Assembly: GCA_002504405.1 (NCBI GenBank)
Contig: DARO01000011.1
Span: 1-63,263 of the forward strand
From: Methanomassiliicoccaceae archaeon UBA71
Lineage (GTDB): Archaea; Thermoplasmatota; Thermoplasmata; Methanomassiliicoccales; Methanomethylophilaceae
Length of the DNA stretch: 63,263 bases
Direction of reading: 5' to 3'
Below are positions 52,393 to 60,621 of this stretch, one piece after another. The translations under genes were made by a program, and so were the position numbers. The number at the start of each line of letters is the position of its first letter. The first letter of the stretch is position 1. The notes beneath the pieces are model-generated. The model was given only the letters and a program-made list of their open reading frames with translations, was not told the origin of the DNA and ran no database searches.

Positions 52393-54582
52393 TTGATCGC
52401 GGCGATTGCGATCGTCGCGGTGATATGCGTTGCCGGCGCATCGTACCAGATGATGGCCGGGAACGACAGGGATGTGCTCGTAGTAGAGACTAGTCCCGAT
52501 TTCGCTCCCTTCGATTATCTCATCGGGAACAAGTACGTCGGCATCGACATGGACATCGTCCGTGCCGTGTGCAACGACATGGGCTACGAGGTGGAGTTCA
52601 GGACGAACACGTTCGACTCCATCCTTATGTCGGTGCCCCAGGGCAAGGCGGACATAGGTGCCTCCGGGTTCACCATAGACGAGGACAGAGCAAAATCGGT
52701 CAATTTCTCAATACCTTATGCGGAGATCAAGCAGGTGGTCGTCGCTCCGATCGACACGGACATCGAGACCCTGGAGGACGTCTACGGCAAGAGGATCTCG
52801 GTCCAGACCGGAACCACCGGCGCGGACTACGCCGAGACAGTGACCAAGAACGTAGTGTTCCAGAAGACCTACTCTGACGTGCTCCTGGACATAACGACCG
52901 GCAAGGCGGACTGCGAGGTGGTCGACAGCACGGTCGCCATCGCCCAGGTGGCCGCGCATCCCGAGCTGCAGGTCCTGGACATCCTGACGGACTCGCCCGT
53001 TGAGGAGTACGGGTTCATCTTCTCCAAGAGCAACACGGAGCTGCTGGAGAAGTTCAACGCCTCCCTCCAGAGGATAATGGACAACGGCATCTACGACCAG
53101 ATATGGGACCACTACGAGAGCAACGGGTTCTCCCCGGACACCCCCTCGTTCTACGACTACAAGGGGACGCTCGTCGTGGAGACCAGCCCCGACTTCCCGC
53201 CGTTCGAGTACATGTACGGCAGCGAGTACGCGGGCATAGACATGGACATCATGGCCGCGATCGCCAACGACATCAACTACAGGCTGGTCATCAAGAACAA
53301 CAACTTCGACTCCATCGTCCTGTCCGTGTCGCAGGGCAAGAGCGACATGGGCGCTTCGGGGTTCACGATAGACGAGGACAGGGCGAAGCAGGTCCTGTTC
53401 TCGGACCCGTACTACTCCATCAAGCAGGTGGTCGTAGTCAAGGAGGGGTCCAGCATCCAGAGCCTGGACGACGTGAGGGGCAAGAGGATCGCCGTCCAGA
53501 CCGGCACTAGCGGCGCCGCGTACGCGGAGACGGTTACCAGCACCACCAACGTCTCGTACCAGAAGATGTACACCGAGGCCGTGATGGACGTCATGACCGG
53601 GAAGGTCGACTGCGAGATCGTGGACAACACGGTCGCCCAGTCCCAGGTGGCCATGAACCCCGGCCTGAAGGTCATGGACATCCTCACCGACGCGGAGACA
53701 GAGTACTACGGATTCATCTTCGCCAAGGGGAACCAGGAGCTCTGCGACATGATCAACGCGTCCCTCGCCAAGCTCCAGGGCAACGGGACCATCGACAGGA
53801 TCGTGAAGTACTACGCGGACAACGAGTACAAGGAGGTCCCGTCCTACTTCAGCTCCCAGGTGGCCGAGGACGACCAGGACTCGGGAGGCGGCTTCTGGGC
53901 CGACCTCTGGGACAGGATTTACAACGACTTCATCAAGAACGACCGCTACAACTACATATTCGAGGGTCTGAAGAACACCCTGATCATAGCGGCCGTCGCG
54001 CTGGCCATAGGGATGAGCCTGGGTGCGGTCGTCGCGATGGTCAGGAGCACGCACGACCAGACCGGGAAGCTGAGGATACTGAACGCGGTATGCAAGGTCT
54101 ACACCACCGTGATCCGCGGGACCCCCGTGATGGTTCAGCTGCTGATCATATACTATGTGATATTCGCCACATCCGACCTGAACTCGGTCCTGATAGCCTC
54201 GGTGGCGTTCGGATTGAATTCGGGCGCCTACGTGGCGGAGGCGGTGCGCGGAGGGATCAACGCCGTCCCCAAGGGACAGATGGAGGCGTGCCGCAGCCTG
54301 GGCATGACCGACAGGATGGCCATGACCTCGGTGATACTGCCGCAGGCCGTCAGGAACATCCTGCCGTCTCTCGGTAACGAGGGGATATCCCTGCTCAAGG
54401 AGACGTCCGTCGCAGGATACATCGGGATCATGGACCTCACCAGAGGGGCGGACATCATCAGGGGGCAGACCTACGACGCCCTGCTGCCCATGATAGTGGC
54501 CGGTGCCATCTACCTGGCCATCGTGCTGATACTGACATACCTGGTCGGGAGACTGGAGAAGAGGTTGAACAATGCCTACTGA
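52393..54582 (+). CDS. Polar amino-acid ABC transporter: two substrate-binding domains fused to permease (GlnPH-like)
   Basis: About 729 residues. A hydrophobic N-terminus (IAAIAIVAVICVAGASYQ) is a signal or anchor. Two SBP_bac_3 domains follow (about 28-250 and 257-490), each with the family core ETSPDF(A/P)PF, (V/A)GIDMDI, GKADIGASGFTIDEDRAK and VQTGT(T/S)G. From about 510 on it is a HisM/GlnP permease with LKNTLIIAAVALAIGMSLG, GTPVMVQLLIIYYVIF and the EAA loop EACRSLGMTDRMAMTSVILPQAVRNILPS. Two tethered binding domains recall Lactococcus GlnPQ. TTG 52393 is preceded by AAGGAA. ATG 52379 with one extra A (AAAAAA instead of AAAAA) would give MERKKLIAAIAIV, a better signal peptide, so a missing A is possible. 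Confidence 0.92.
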   Translation: MIAAIAIVAVICVAGASYQMMAGNDRDVLVVETSPDFAPFDYLIGNKYVGIDMDIVRAVCNDMGYEVEFRTNTFDSILMSVPQGKADIGASGFTIDEDRAKSVNFSIPYAEIKQVVVAPIDTDIETLEDVYGKRISVQTGTTGADYAETVTKNVVFQKTYSDVLLDITTGKADCEVVDSTVAIAQVAAHPELQVLDILTDSPVEEYGFIFSKSNTELLEKFNASLQRIMDNGIYDQIWDHYESNGFSPDTPSFYDYKGTLVVETSPDFPPFEYMYGSEYAGIDMDIMAAIANDINYRLVIKNNNFDSIVLSVSQGKSDMGASGFTIDEDRAKQVLFSDPYYSIKQVVVVKEGSSIQSLDDVRGKRIAVQTGTSGAAYAETVTSTTNVSYQKMYTEAVMDVMTGKVDCEIVDNTVAQSQVAMNPGLKVMDILTDAETEYYGFIFAKGNQELCDMINASLAKLQGNGTIDRIVKYYADNEYKEVPSYFSSQVAEDDQDSGGGFWADLWDRIYNDFIKNDRYNYIFEGLKNTLIIAAVALAIGMSLGAVVAMVRSTHDQTGKLRILNAVCKVYTTVIRGTPVMVQLLIIYYVIFATSDLNSVLIASVAFGLNSGAYVAEAVRGGINAVPKGQMEACRSLGMTDRMAMTSVILPQAVRNILPSLGNEGISLLKETSVAGYIGIMDLTRGADIIRGQTYDALLPMIVAGAIYLAIVLILTYLVGRLEKRLNNAY

Positions 54583-55315
54583 CGGAGATTTGCTGATAGA
54601 GGTCAATAACCTCAGTAAGTCCTTCGGAGACCACGAGGTGCTGAAGGACATAAGCCTGAAAGTGCACAAGGGGGAGGTCATATCGATCATCGGCCCCTCG
54701 GGGTGCGGGAAGTCCACCTTCCTGCGCTCCCTCAACCTCCTCGAGAGGCCCACGGCCGGCAGCGTCGTGTTCGAGGGCATAGACATAACGGACCCCGACG
54801 TGGACATCGACCTGGTCCGCAGGAGGATCGGGATGGTGTTCCAGAGCTTCAACCTCTTCCCGCACAAGACGGTGAAGGAGAACATCATGCTGGCGCCGGT
54901 GAAGCTCGGCATCCTCACCGAGGCGGAGGCCTCCGCCAAGGCGGAGGAGCTCCTCAGCAGGATCGGCCTACTCGACAAGGCGGACCAGTACCCCTCGAGG
55001 ATCTCCGGCGGGCAGCAGCAGCGCGTCGCGATAGTCAGGGCGCTCGCGATGAACCCGGACGTCATGCTCTTCGACGAGCCGACCTCCGCCCTCGACCCCG
55101 AGATGGTCGGCGAGGTCCTCAACCTGATCAAGGACCTGGCAGACTCCGGGATGACCATGATCGTGGTCACCCACGAGATGGGTTTCGCCAGGGAGATCTC
55201 CGACAGGGTCCTCTTCTTCAACGAGGGGGTCGTGGCCGAGGAGAACACCCCGGAGGAGATCTTCGGGAACCCGCAGAACGAGCGCCTCAAGGACTTCCTG
55301 TCCAAGATGCTCTGA
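54572..55315 (+). CDS. glnQ: Polar amino-acid ABC transporter ATP-binding protein
   Basis: 247 residues. Complete ABC ATPase: Walker A GPSGCGKSTFL, Q-loop FQSFNLFPHKTV, signature ISGGQQQRVAIVRALA, Walker B DVMLFDEPTSALDPEM and switch histidine VTHEMGFA. The sequence is that of the GlnQ/HisP group (amino-acid importers). It overlaps the permease gene by 11 bases and pairs with it to form an importer for glutamine, glutamate or a similar polar amino acid; the exact substrate is unclear. Confidence 0.95.
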   Translation: MPTDGDLLIEVNNLSKSFGDHEVLKDISLKVHKGEVISIIGPSGCGKSTFLRSLNLLERPTAGSVVFEGIDITDPDVDIDLVRRRIGMVFQSFNLFPHKTVKENIMLAPVKLGILTEAEASAKAEELLSRIGLLDKADQYPSRISGGQQQRVAIVRALAMNPDVMLFDEPTSALDPEMVGEVLNLIKDLADSGMTMIVVTHEMGFAREISDRVLFFNEGVVAEENTPEEIFGNPQNERLKDFLSKML

Positions 55316-55319
55316 AACC

Positions 55320-55342
55320 GGGGAGGGGCATGGCCCCTCCCC
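55320..55342 (+). terminator. Terminator after glnQ
   Basis: GGGGAGGGGC and GCCCCTCCCC form a strong 10-bp stem around a three-base loop, starting five bases after the stop. The sequence that follows is ATTATACCCTT. Confidence 0.6.
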
Positions 55343-55449
55343 ATTATACCCTTCTCCGACGCTCCCCGTCATAACGGCTCACGTTCCCGGACGGGCGCCT
55401 GGCCCCATAGACTTAATAAGCAAGTTAGGGAGTGGACTGCCGGATCCCC

Positions 55450-57204
55450 ATGACCGACGACCGTCAGAGCAGAGGCACCGGCAGCGAGAACAGCAGGGGC
55501 GACAGGCCCCGCAGAAAGCCCTATCCGAAGGACCGCAGGGACGGAGGGCCCGACCGCCGCAAGGGACGCAGGGATGACGACGGGGGATACCGTAAACCAC
55601 GCGGGGATGAGCGCAAGGACGGAGAGAGGCCTCGCCGCCCCCGCGAAGGGGACGGGCGCCGCAGGGACGGGCGCTCCGGCAATGGCAACGGCCGCCAGGA
55701 TAGGAGGGGCAGATCAGGCAGATACGGGGACCGCAGGGACGGGCGCCAGAGGAAGGAGGGCGCCCACAGGGAGAGGCCCCGCGGACCGAAGGCCGCCGAA
55801 GAGAAGCCCGTGAAGCCCGTCGAGGAGCAGAAGCTCACGATACCGTCCACCCCGCAGAAGGTGCTTTTCAAGGGGATAGACTGCGAGACCAACGGAAGGA
55901 GCGACCTCGCGATGGTCCTGTACCTGAACGGGGCGGTCATGCTCAGCGGAGGATGCGAAAACAACGCACTCCGCATGCTGCGCAACATGGGCAGCAAGGA
56001 GTTCCGCAGCGCGAGGGGACGCGCGGCCAAATCCTGCCCCGACGAGGCCATGGTCGTATTCGACTACCTCTGCTCCACCCTGGACGATGCCTACGACAGG
56101 ACCTTCATCAGGGAGTGTTCGGCAGCGGGGATGCCCATGGCGACCTACTGCCTGATCCGCCTCGAGGAGATCGAGGGCGACGACCCGGCGATAGACCTCT
56201 TCGCATCCTGCGTCGAAGGCAACGAGGAGATGGTCGTCGGGGGGCTGAAGCTCCTGGTCAGGAAGAAGGACTCCAGGAAGGCTAAGGCGCACCTCAGGGC
56301 GATCGAGGAGCGCGGCAAGCGCAGGCAGTCCATCCGCGGGACGTTCACCAAGGCCATGAGGGGCGACCAGGACTCCGTCAGGAGAATGGACGCCCTGTCC
56401 GAAGAGTTCCCCGAGGCGAGGCTGCTGAGAGGGTACCTGGACCTCCAGGATGACGACTCCAGGACAGAGTACCTCAGAGCCGCCATGAGCGAGCACCAGG
56501 GCACCATCGTGTCGATGTCATCCGAGCTGGGCATACAGGACACGGCGTTCGGGAAGTTCCTGAGGGCAAAGAGGCTGCAGTCCAACGAGGAGGAGTGGAT
56601 CAAGCCCATGGTGGATGCGTTCCGCGCGGGCTCCGAGGAGGCGATGGACGAGCTCCGCCCGGTTCAGAACCGCAGGGACGTCAAGGCCGCAATGGCATCC
56701 GTCTACCTGGAGAGGGGCGAAGCGGAGTCGCTCGTCCGCTGCTACGACGGGGAGGACGCCGCCTACCTGGAGAGGTACTGCGCCGGCGACCCCGACAGGA
56801 TCCTCGAGGTCGGCAGGCTGATGGGCGGCACGAGGGAGATCGAATGGCTCAAGAGGGGCTGCATCAACGGCTGCCAGGAATGCAGGGACGCGCTCGTTGG
56901 CATCTCGAAGGACGAGGGGCGCGGATGCAAGCAGCTCGTTTACGCCCTGCACGATATCGGCGCCGACATGGATGCGGCCCGGCTCTACTTCGCCATGGGC
57001 GACGACCCGACCCTCCCCGCCGTGAAATGGCTTAGGAAGGTCTGCGCGGACGATGAGACCAAGGAGTACGTCCGCCAGAGGTTCGAGGAGAGAGGGGACT
57101 CCGCCACGTTCGAGTCCATCTTCGTGGACGACGGCTACGAGTCGAGACGCCCCAGGGGATCCGGAAGGCCCTCGGGCGGGAAGGGCGGCAAAGGCCGCCG
57201 CTGA
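55450..57204 (+). CDS. Protein with Arg/Gly/Asp-rich disordered N-terminus and helical repeat body
   Basis: 584 residues. Residues 1-120 are low-complexity: RR/RGD/RDGR motifs (RRDGRSGNGNGRQDRRGRSGRYGDRRDGRQ) like RGG-type RNA-binding tails. Residues about 135-560 are helical and irregular Sel1/TPR-like, with many Asp/Glu and paired Cys (CENNALRMLRNMGSKEFRSARGRAAKSC; CINGCQECRDALVGISKDEGRGCKQLV). The C-terminus is again basic and Gly-rich (RRPRGSGRPSGGKGGKGRR). The start at 55450 fits a TATA box ACTTAATAAG about 30 bases ahead. Family not recognised. RNA binding and condensate formation are plausible inferences. Confidence 0.65.
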   Translation: MTDDRQSRGTGSENSRGDRPRRKPYPKDRRDGGPDRRKGRRDDDGGYRKPRGDERKDGERPRRPREGDGRRRDGRSGNGNGRQDRRGRSGRYGDRRDGRQRKEGAHRERPRGPKAAEEKPVKPVEEQKLTIPSTPQKVLFKGIDCETNGRSDLAMVLYLNGAVMLSGGCENNALRMLRNMGSKEFRSARGRAAKSCPDEAMVVFDYLCSTLDDAYDRTFIRECSAAGMPMATYCLIRLEEIEGDDPAIDLFASCVEGNEEMVVGGLKLLVRKKDSRKAKAHLRAIEERGKRRQSIRGTFTKAMRGDQDSVRRMDALSEEFPEARLLRGYLDLQDDDSRTEYLRAAMSEHQGTIVSMSSELGIQDTAFGKFLRAKRLQSNEEEWIKPMVDAFRAGSEEAMDELRPVQNRRDVKAAMASVYLERGEAESLVRCYDGEDAAYLERYCAGDPDRILEVGRLMGGTREIEWLKRGCINGCQECRDALVGISKDEGRGCKQLVYALHDIGADMDAARLYFAMGDDPTLPAVKWLRKVCADDETKEYVRQRFEERGDSATFESIFVDDGYESRRPRGSGRPSGGKGGKGRR

Positions 57205-57214
57205 CCCCTACGGC

Positions 57215-58180
57215 TCACTCAGCTGGCGGCTCGGGGGACGGGACCCTGAACTCCCCGAACGGTATCAGCCTGAAGACCACCGTGTCCGCGTATATCAGCG
57301 GGTCGGCGTGCCTGAAGAACACGACGCCGTCGCACCCCGCCCTGATCTCCTCCCTGACGGAGCCCTCGTAAGGGTCCCTGATCCTTCCAAGGAGCTCGCC
57401 CTCGGAGACGGTCATCTTAACCTCGACGGCGGGCTCGAAGATCCCGGCGGAGTTGGACTGGACGCTCACCAGGTGGCCCTCGTCGATCACATCGGGTACG
57501 TATCCCGCCTTTCCCGCGTAGCGTATGACCCCGACCTTGTCCAGGAACCTGGTGATGCTGTCGACGACCTTGAGCGCGCTGCGCCTGTCGGTCCTGGCAG
57601 TGTTCTCGGTGTACAGGGAGAACGCCTTGGTCTCCCAGACCTGCCAGTTGTAGTTCAGCGTCCCGGAGTCGATCGGCATGGGGTCCACGAGCACTATGTA
57701 CGGGAGGTTGAACAGCTTCGCCTCCTCCACGGGCTCGAACCCGGTCCTCATCATCCTGACGTGGGGGGCGAACTTGCCGGGTATGTGGTAGCTGGCGAAC
57801 TGCACCCCGTACCTGAACCCCATCAGCTCCTTGAAGAGGCCGTCGGCTATCCTCTGCGTGGTCTCCCCGAGGGAGTATCCGGGGAACATCCTGTTGATGT
57901 CCGAGCTGTCGGTAGGCCAGAACCTCTTGCTGATGTTCATGGAGAACGGGTTGGCGCAGGGGATCACCGTTATGGACTCCCCCTCGTTTATCAGCCCCTT
58001 GGCCTCGATGCCCTTCAGCCTGTTGATCAGGAGGGAGCAGGCGTACATCTGCTGGATCTCGTTCCCCCTCATCGCCCCCACCACGCACATGCTCTTCTCG
58101 CCGGAACCGAACCTGTACCCCATGACGCGGAACGAGTCCCTGTACAGCGATTCCATCTCGTAAACGGTGTACTTCTCCAT
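57215..58180 (-). CDS. AstE/aspartoacylase-like protein lacking catalytic residues (probable pseudoenzyme)
   Basis: 321 residues, clearly homologous to its upstream neighbour (INRMFPGYS like MNRTFPGKR; the C-terminal biotinyl-lipoyl-like domain ends in GELLGRIRDPYEGSVREEIRAGCDGVVFF). The zinc motif GTHGDE is GAMRGNE here (Arg38 in place of His; Glu41 kept). The VDIHAS motif is VQFASY (third ligand lost, though His132 is nearby). The catalytic Glu in AEMG aligns with Tyr in SLYTEN. Enzyme function is therefore unlikely as it stands. It may bind a substrate or regulate the active partner. It is the last gene of the operon, with four bases before it. Confidence 0.82.
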   Translation of the reverse strand: MEKYTVYEMESLYRDSFRVMGYRFGSGEKSMCVVGAMRGNEIQQMYACSLLINRLKGIEAKGLINEGESITVIPCANPFSMNISKRFWPTDSSDINRMFPGYSLGETTQRIADGLFKELMGFRYGVQFASYHIPGKFAPHVRMMRTGFEPVEEAKLFNLPYIVLVDPMPIDSGTLNYNWQVWETKAFSLYTENTARTDRRSALKVVDSITRFLDKVGVIRYAGKAGYVPDVIDEGHLVSVQSNSAGIFEPAVEVKMTVSEGELLGRIRDPYEGSVREEIRAGCDGVVFFRHADPLIYADTVVFRLIPFGEFRVPSPEPPAE

Positions 58181-58184
58181 GCGA

Positions 58185-59114
58185 TCACATCCTGAGTATC
58201 CTGGCGATCAGGGAGCCCTCGTCCACAACCGGGTACTCCCTGAGGGTGAACACCACCCCGTTGCACGGGGACTCTATCCTGACCAGGATCTCCCCCGTGA
58301 GCGGGTTCACTATGTCCCCCAGGTGGTCCCCCTCCCTCACGTCTATCCAGTGCTCGATGCGGGACACGAATATGCCGCTCCTGGCGGCGTTGATGAACTC
58401 CACCTTACCGTCGGAGGAGACTATGGGGGTCCTGACCTCCGGGACGGGGCCGTCCCAGATGCCCACCGCGGCCATGAGCGACACTATCCCCCTGGACAGC
58501 TGGTCGCCGTATTCCTTGGTGAGCCTCATGCCGACGCCCATCTCCGCCACCAGGGTCTTGGTGCCGACGGCGTTGAGGGAGTATGCCAGCGTGGACTCCA
58601 GCACCGTCGCGGCCGAGTGCACCCACACGAAGTCGACGTTCATCCTCATGGCCAGCGGGACGAGCTCCTTCGCCGAGATCTCGTTGATGCGAACCTGGGG
58701 GATCTCCCTGAGGAAGATGTTGCTGGCGTGGATGTCCACGCACACGTCGGCACCCGCTATGTCGTCGAAAACCTTGGCGGCGACGTAGTCGTACATGGAG
58801 CCGTCCCTCTTGCCGGGGAACGTGCGGTTCATGTCCAGGTCGAACCCCGGGACCCCCCTGGTTATGGAGTCGATGCCCAGCGGATTGAGGGCCGGGTAGA
58901 TGTCGACTATGCCCCTGAGATGCCCCATGTTGGCCTTGATGTACCTGACCAATTCGAAGCACACCAGCTGCCCCTCCAGCTCGTCGCCGTGGGTCCCGGT
59001 CACGATGCATATCCTCTTGGGGTCCTCGGGGAGGACCTCCGGCTCTATCCTGTTCTTGACGATCCTCAGCTCCTCGTCCACGGGGAGGCTGACGGACACT
59101 ACGTTCTCTATCAT
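58185..59114 (-). CDS. AstE/aspartoacylase family zinc hydrolase
   Basis: 309 residues. Succinylglutamate desuccinylase/aspartoacylase fold with intact zinc site: His42 and Glu45 in TGTHGDELEG and His129 in CVDIHAS, DLDMNRTFPG for substrate carboxylates, and the catalytic Glu in TLVAEMGVG. A C-terminal domain (FTLREYPVVDEGSLIARI) follows. The family removes acyl or amide-linked groups from amino acids or peptides. Here it could cut the product made by the ATP-grasp/transglutaminase genes upstream (inference). It overlaps the transglutaminase gene by four bases. Confidence 0.88.
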   Translation of the reverse strand: MIENVVSVSLPVDEELRIVKNRIEPEVLPEDPKRICIVTGTHGDELEGQLVCFELVRYIKANMGHLRGIVDIYPALNPLGIDSITRGVPGFDLDMNRTFPGKRDGSMYDYVAAKVFDDIAGADVCVDIHASNIFLREIPQVRINEISAKELVPLAMRMNVDFVWVHSAATVLESTLAYSLNAVGTKTLVAEMGVGMRLTKEYGDQLSRGIVSLMAAVGIWDGPVPEVRTPIVSSDGKVEFINAARSGIFVSRIEHWIDVREGDHLGDIVNPLTGEILVRIESPCNGVVFTLREYPVVDEGSLIARILRM

Positions 59115-59890
59115 GGGAATACCCTCGGGAACCGCTCTGAGGCGGTGACCACGGCGGATGCCTGCTGGGCGGAGACACTCCCCCCGTAGAACACCCCCCG
59201 GTTGATGCGGCAGTCGTCGTAGTCCCTGCCGTGAGATATCTTGATGTGGCCGCAGCCGACGAACCTGTCAGCCGTCGGGTCCAGGCCGTACCACGACCCG
59301 TCGGCCAGGACCTCGACCCAGGCATGGCTCTCGCCCTGCCCCTCGGTCAGCCCGACCACGTACCTGGCCGGGACGCCCCTCGACCGGAGCGCCGATATCA
59401 TGATGTGCGCCATGTCCTGGCACACCCCGGCCCCGCCCTCCATGGCCTGCTCGGCCGTGGTCGACGCGTCGGTGATCCCCCTGCGGTACTCGACCGATGA
59501 GTGAACCAAGTGCATTACCGCCTCCGCCACCTCCAGGGGACTGCCGTCCGGGGCCGAGTCGGCGAGCCCGAGCACCGCCTGCCCCGGAACCGTCTTGCGG
59601 GACTGGTGCCTGTACAGCATCTGGTCGTTCGGCAGGGAGGCCTCCTCCCGCACCGGGGCCCGACCGTCACCGGGCAGGACCTCCACCGACCCCGTGACCG
59701 AGACCGAGAACTCAAGGTGCCCCTGGGGGACGGTGCCCTCCGTGAGGATGTTGCCGAAGCTGTCCCTGGACATGGACAGCCGGGTCTGCGGGGTGACGCA
59801 CGTCATCGTCCGGACCACCCTCTGGCGGAGCGTGTCCCTGGGGGTGCACCTCAGCGTGAAGGAGTGCCTCCCCACCTCGCGGTCGAACAT
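59111..59890 (-). CDS. Transglutaminase-like cysteine protease
   Basis: 259 residues. Transglut_N domain first, then the core: catalytic Cys157 in GGAGVCQDMAHIMI, His189 in GESHAWVEV and Asp204 in GLDPTAD. In this family (often called transglutaminase-like, frequently peptidases) Cys-His-Asp acts on amide bonds. In-frame codons before ATG 59890 read VLGFGYSLQV, which extends the first beta strand but has no canonical start, so the real start may lie about 40 bases upstream with a base missing. It lies in the operon typical for CP-ATP-grasp enzymes, where such proteases occur with alpha-E proteins. Confidence 0.88.
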   Translation of the reverse strand: MFDREVGRHSFTLRCTPRDTLRQRVVRTMTCVTPQTRLSMSRDSFGNILTEGTVPQGHLEFSVSVTGSVEVLPGDGRAPVREEASLPNDQMLYRHQSRKTVPGQAVLGLADSAPDGSPLEVAEAVMHLVHSSVEYRRGITDASTTAEQAMEGGAGVCQDMAHIMISALRSRGVPARYVVGLTEGQGESHAWVEVLADGSWYGLDPTADRFVGCGHIKISHGRDYDDCRINRGVFYGGSVSAQQASAVVTASERFPRVFP

Positions 59891-59948
59891 GACCTGCAGG
59901 GAGTAGCCGAATCCCAGAACGGTCGAGTCTATCGGATCACGCCACCTT

Positions 59949-60617
59949 TCAGACGTCCACCATGTAGTCTATGACCCTAACGGCCTCCTCGTAGGGGACC
60001 GGGTCCATGGACAGCATCTCCCTGAGCCTGGGCACGGCGGCCTGGTCGTACCTAAGCCCGGTGCGCTCGATCCTCTTGACAAGCCTCTAGATCTCGAACT
60101 CGACGGCTTCGGACGGCATCCTCAGCCTCAGGTACAGGTCGATCCTCTCGACCCTCCTGGCGGCCTTGACGATGCTCCTCTGGCTGTAGCTGGCAACCTT
60201 GTCGTCCAGGCATCCCCAGAACGCGAAGAGGTCGTCGATGACCGTCTGGAGCCCCACGAGTGGCGCCTTCCCGAGGGCCGCCTTCCTCATGTCGTATATC
60301 GCCAGCTGTATGTACGAGAGCGTGTCGGACCCTATGTCGTCCCTTAGGACCACCGCGTTGTCGTACGCCCTTATCAGGTTGCTGATGATCGAGTCCGGGA
60401 CTGAATCGTCGAACGGGTACCTCCTGAGGAAGTCCTCCTTGTCCGCGTACACGTTGGGTATGTTCATCCTGCTGCAGTAGTCGGGGTACGAGTCCGACGG
60501 CTCGTCGATCATCACGTCGTATCCCTTGAAGAACTCGGCGATCGTCGTGTAGACCCTCTCCACGTACCTGCCCAGCCAGAACAGCTCGTTCGCCTTCTCC
60601 GTGCTTATGACCGCCAT
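59949..60617 (-). CDS. Alpha-E domain protein with in-frame UAG codon
   Basis: Helical alpha-E (DUF403) protein: STEKANELFWLGRYVERVYTTIAEFFKGYD matches the family's N-terminal helix. The frame reaches TAG at 60087-60089 after 176 codons. If UAG is read as an amino acid, the frame goes on 45 codons to TGA at 59949-59951 with convincing helical protein (RLVKRIERTGLRYDQAAVPRLREML). The sequence before the TAG (LYLRLRMPSEAVEFEI) and after it form one helix. UAG as pyrrolysine is possible in Methanomassiliicoccales; a nonsense mutation is the alternative. Alpha-E proteins work with CP-ATP-grasp enzymes; the gene starts four bases after the ATP-grasp stop. Confidence 0.8.
60087..60089 (-). other. 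In-frame UAG inside alpha-E gene (possible pyrrolysine codon)
   Basis: TAG between GAG-ATC and AGG-CTT on the minus strand, codon 177 of the extended frame. The same frame continues without a stop to 59951. Confidence 0.55.
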
Positions 60618-60621
60618 GGTA

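Noticed and set aside
51774..52493. 239-codon plus-strand frame between the AAA ATPase and the ABC transporter
   Set aside because: No recognisable domain, mixed Arg/Ser composition, and it overlaps the transporter's signal peptide.
54200..55344. Large minus-strand frame covering glnQ and the permease
   Set aside because: Antisense shadow; Walker and signature motifs are on the plus strand.
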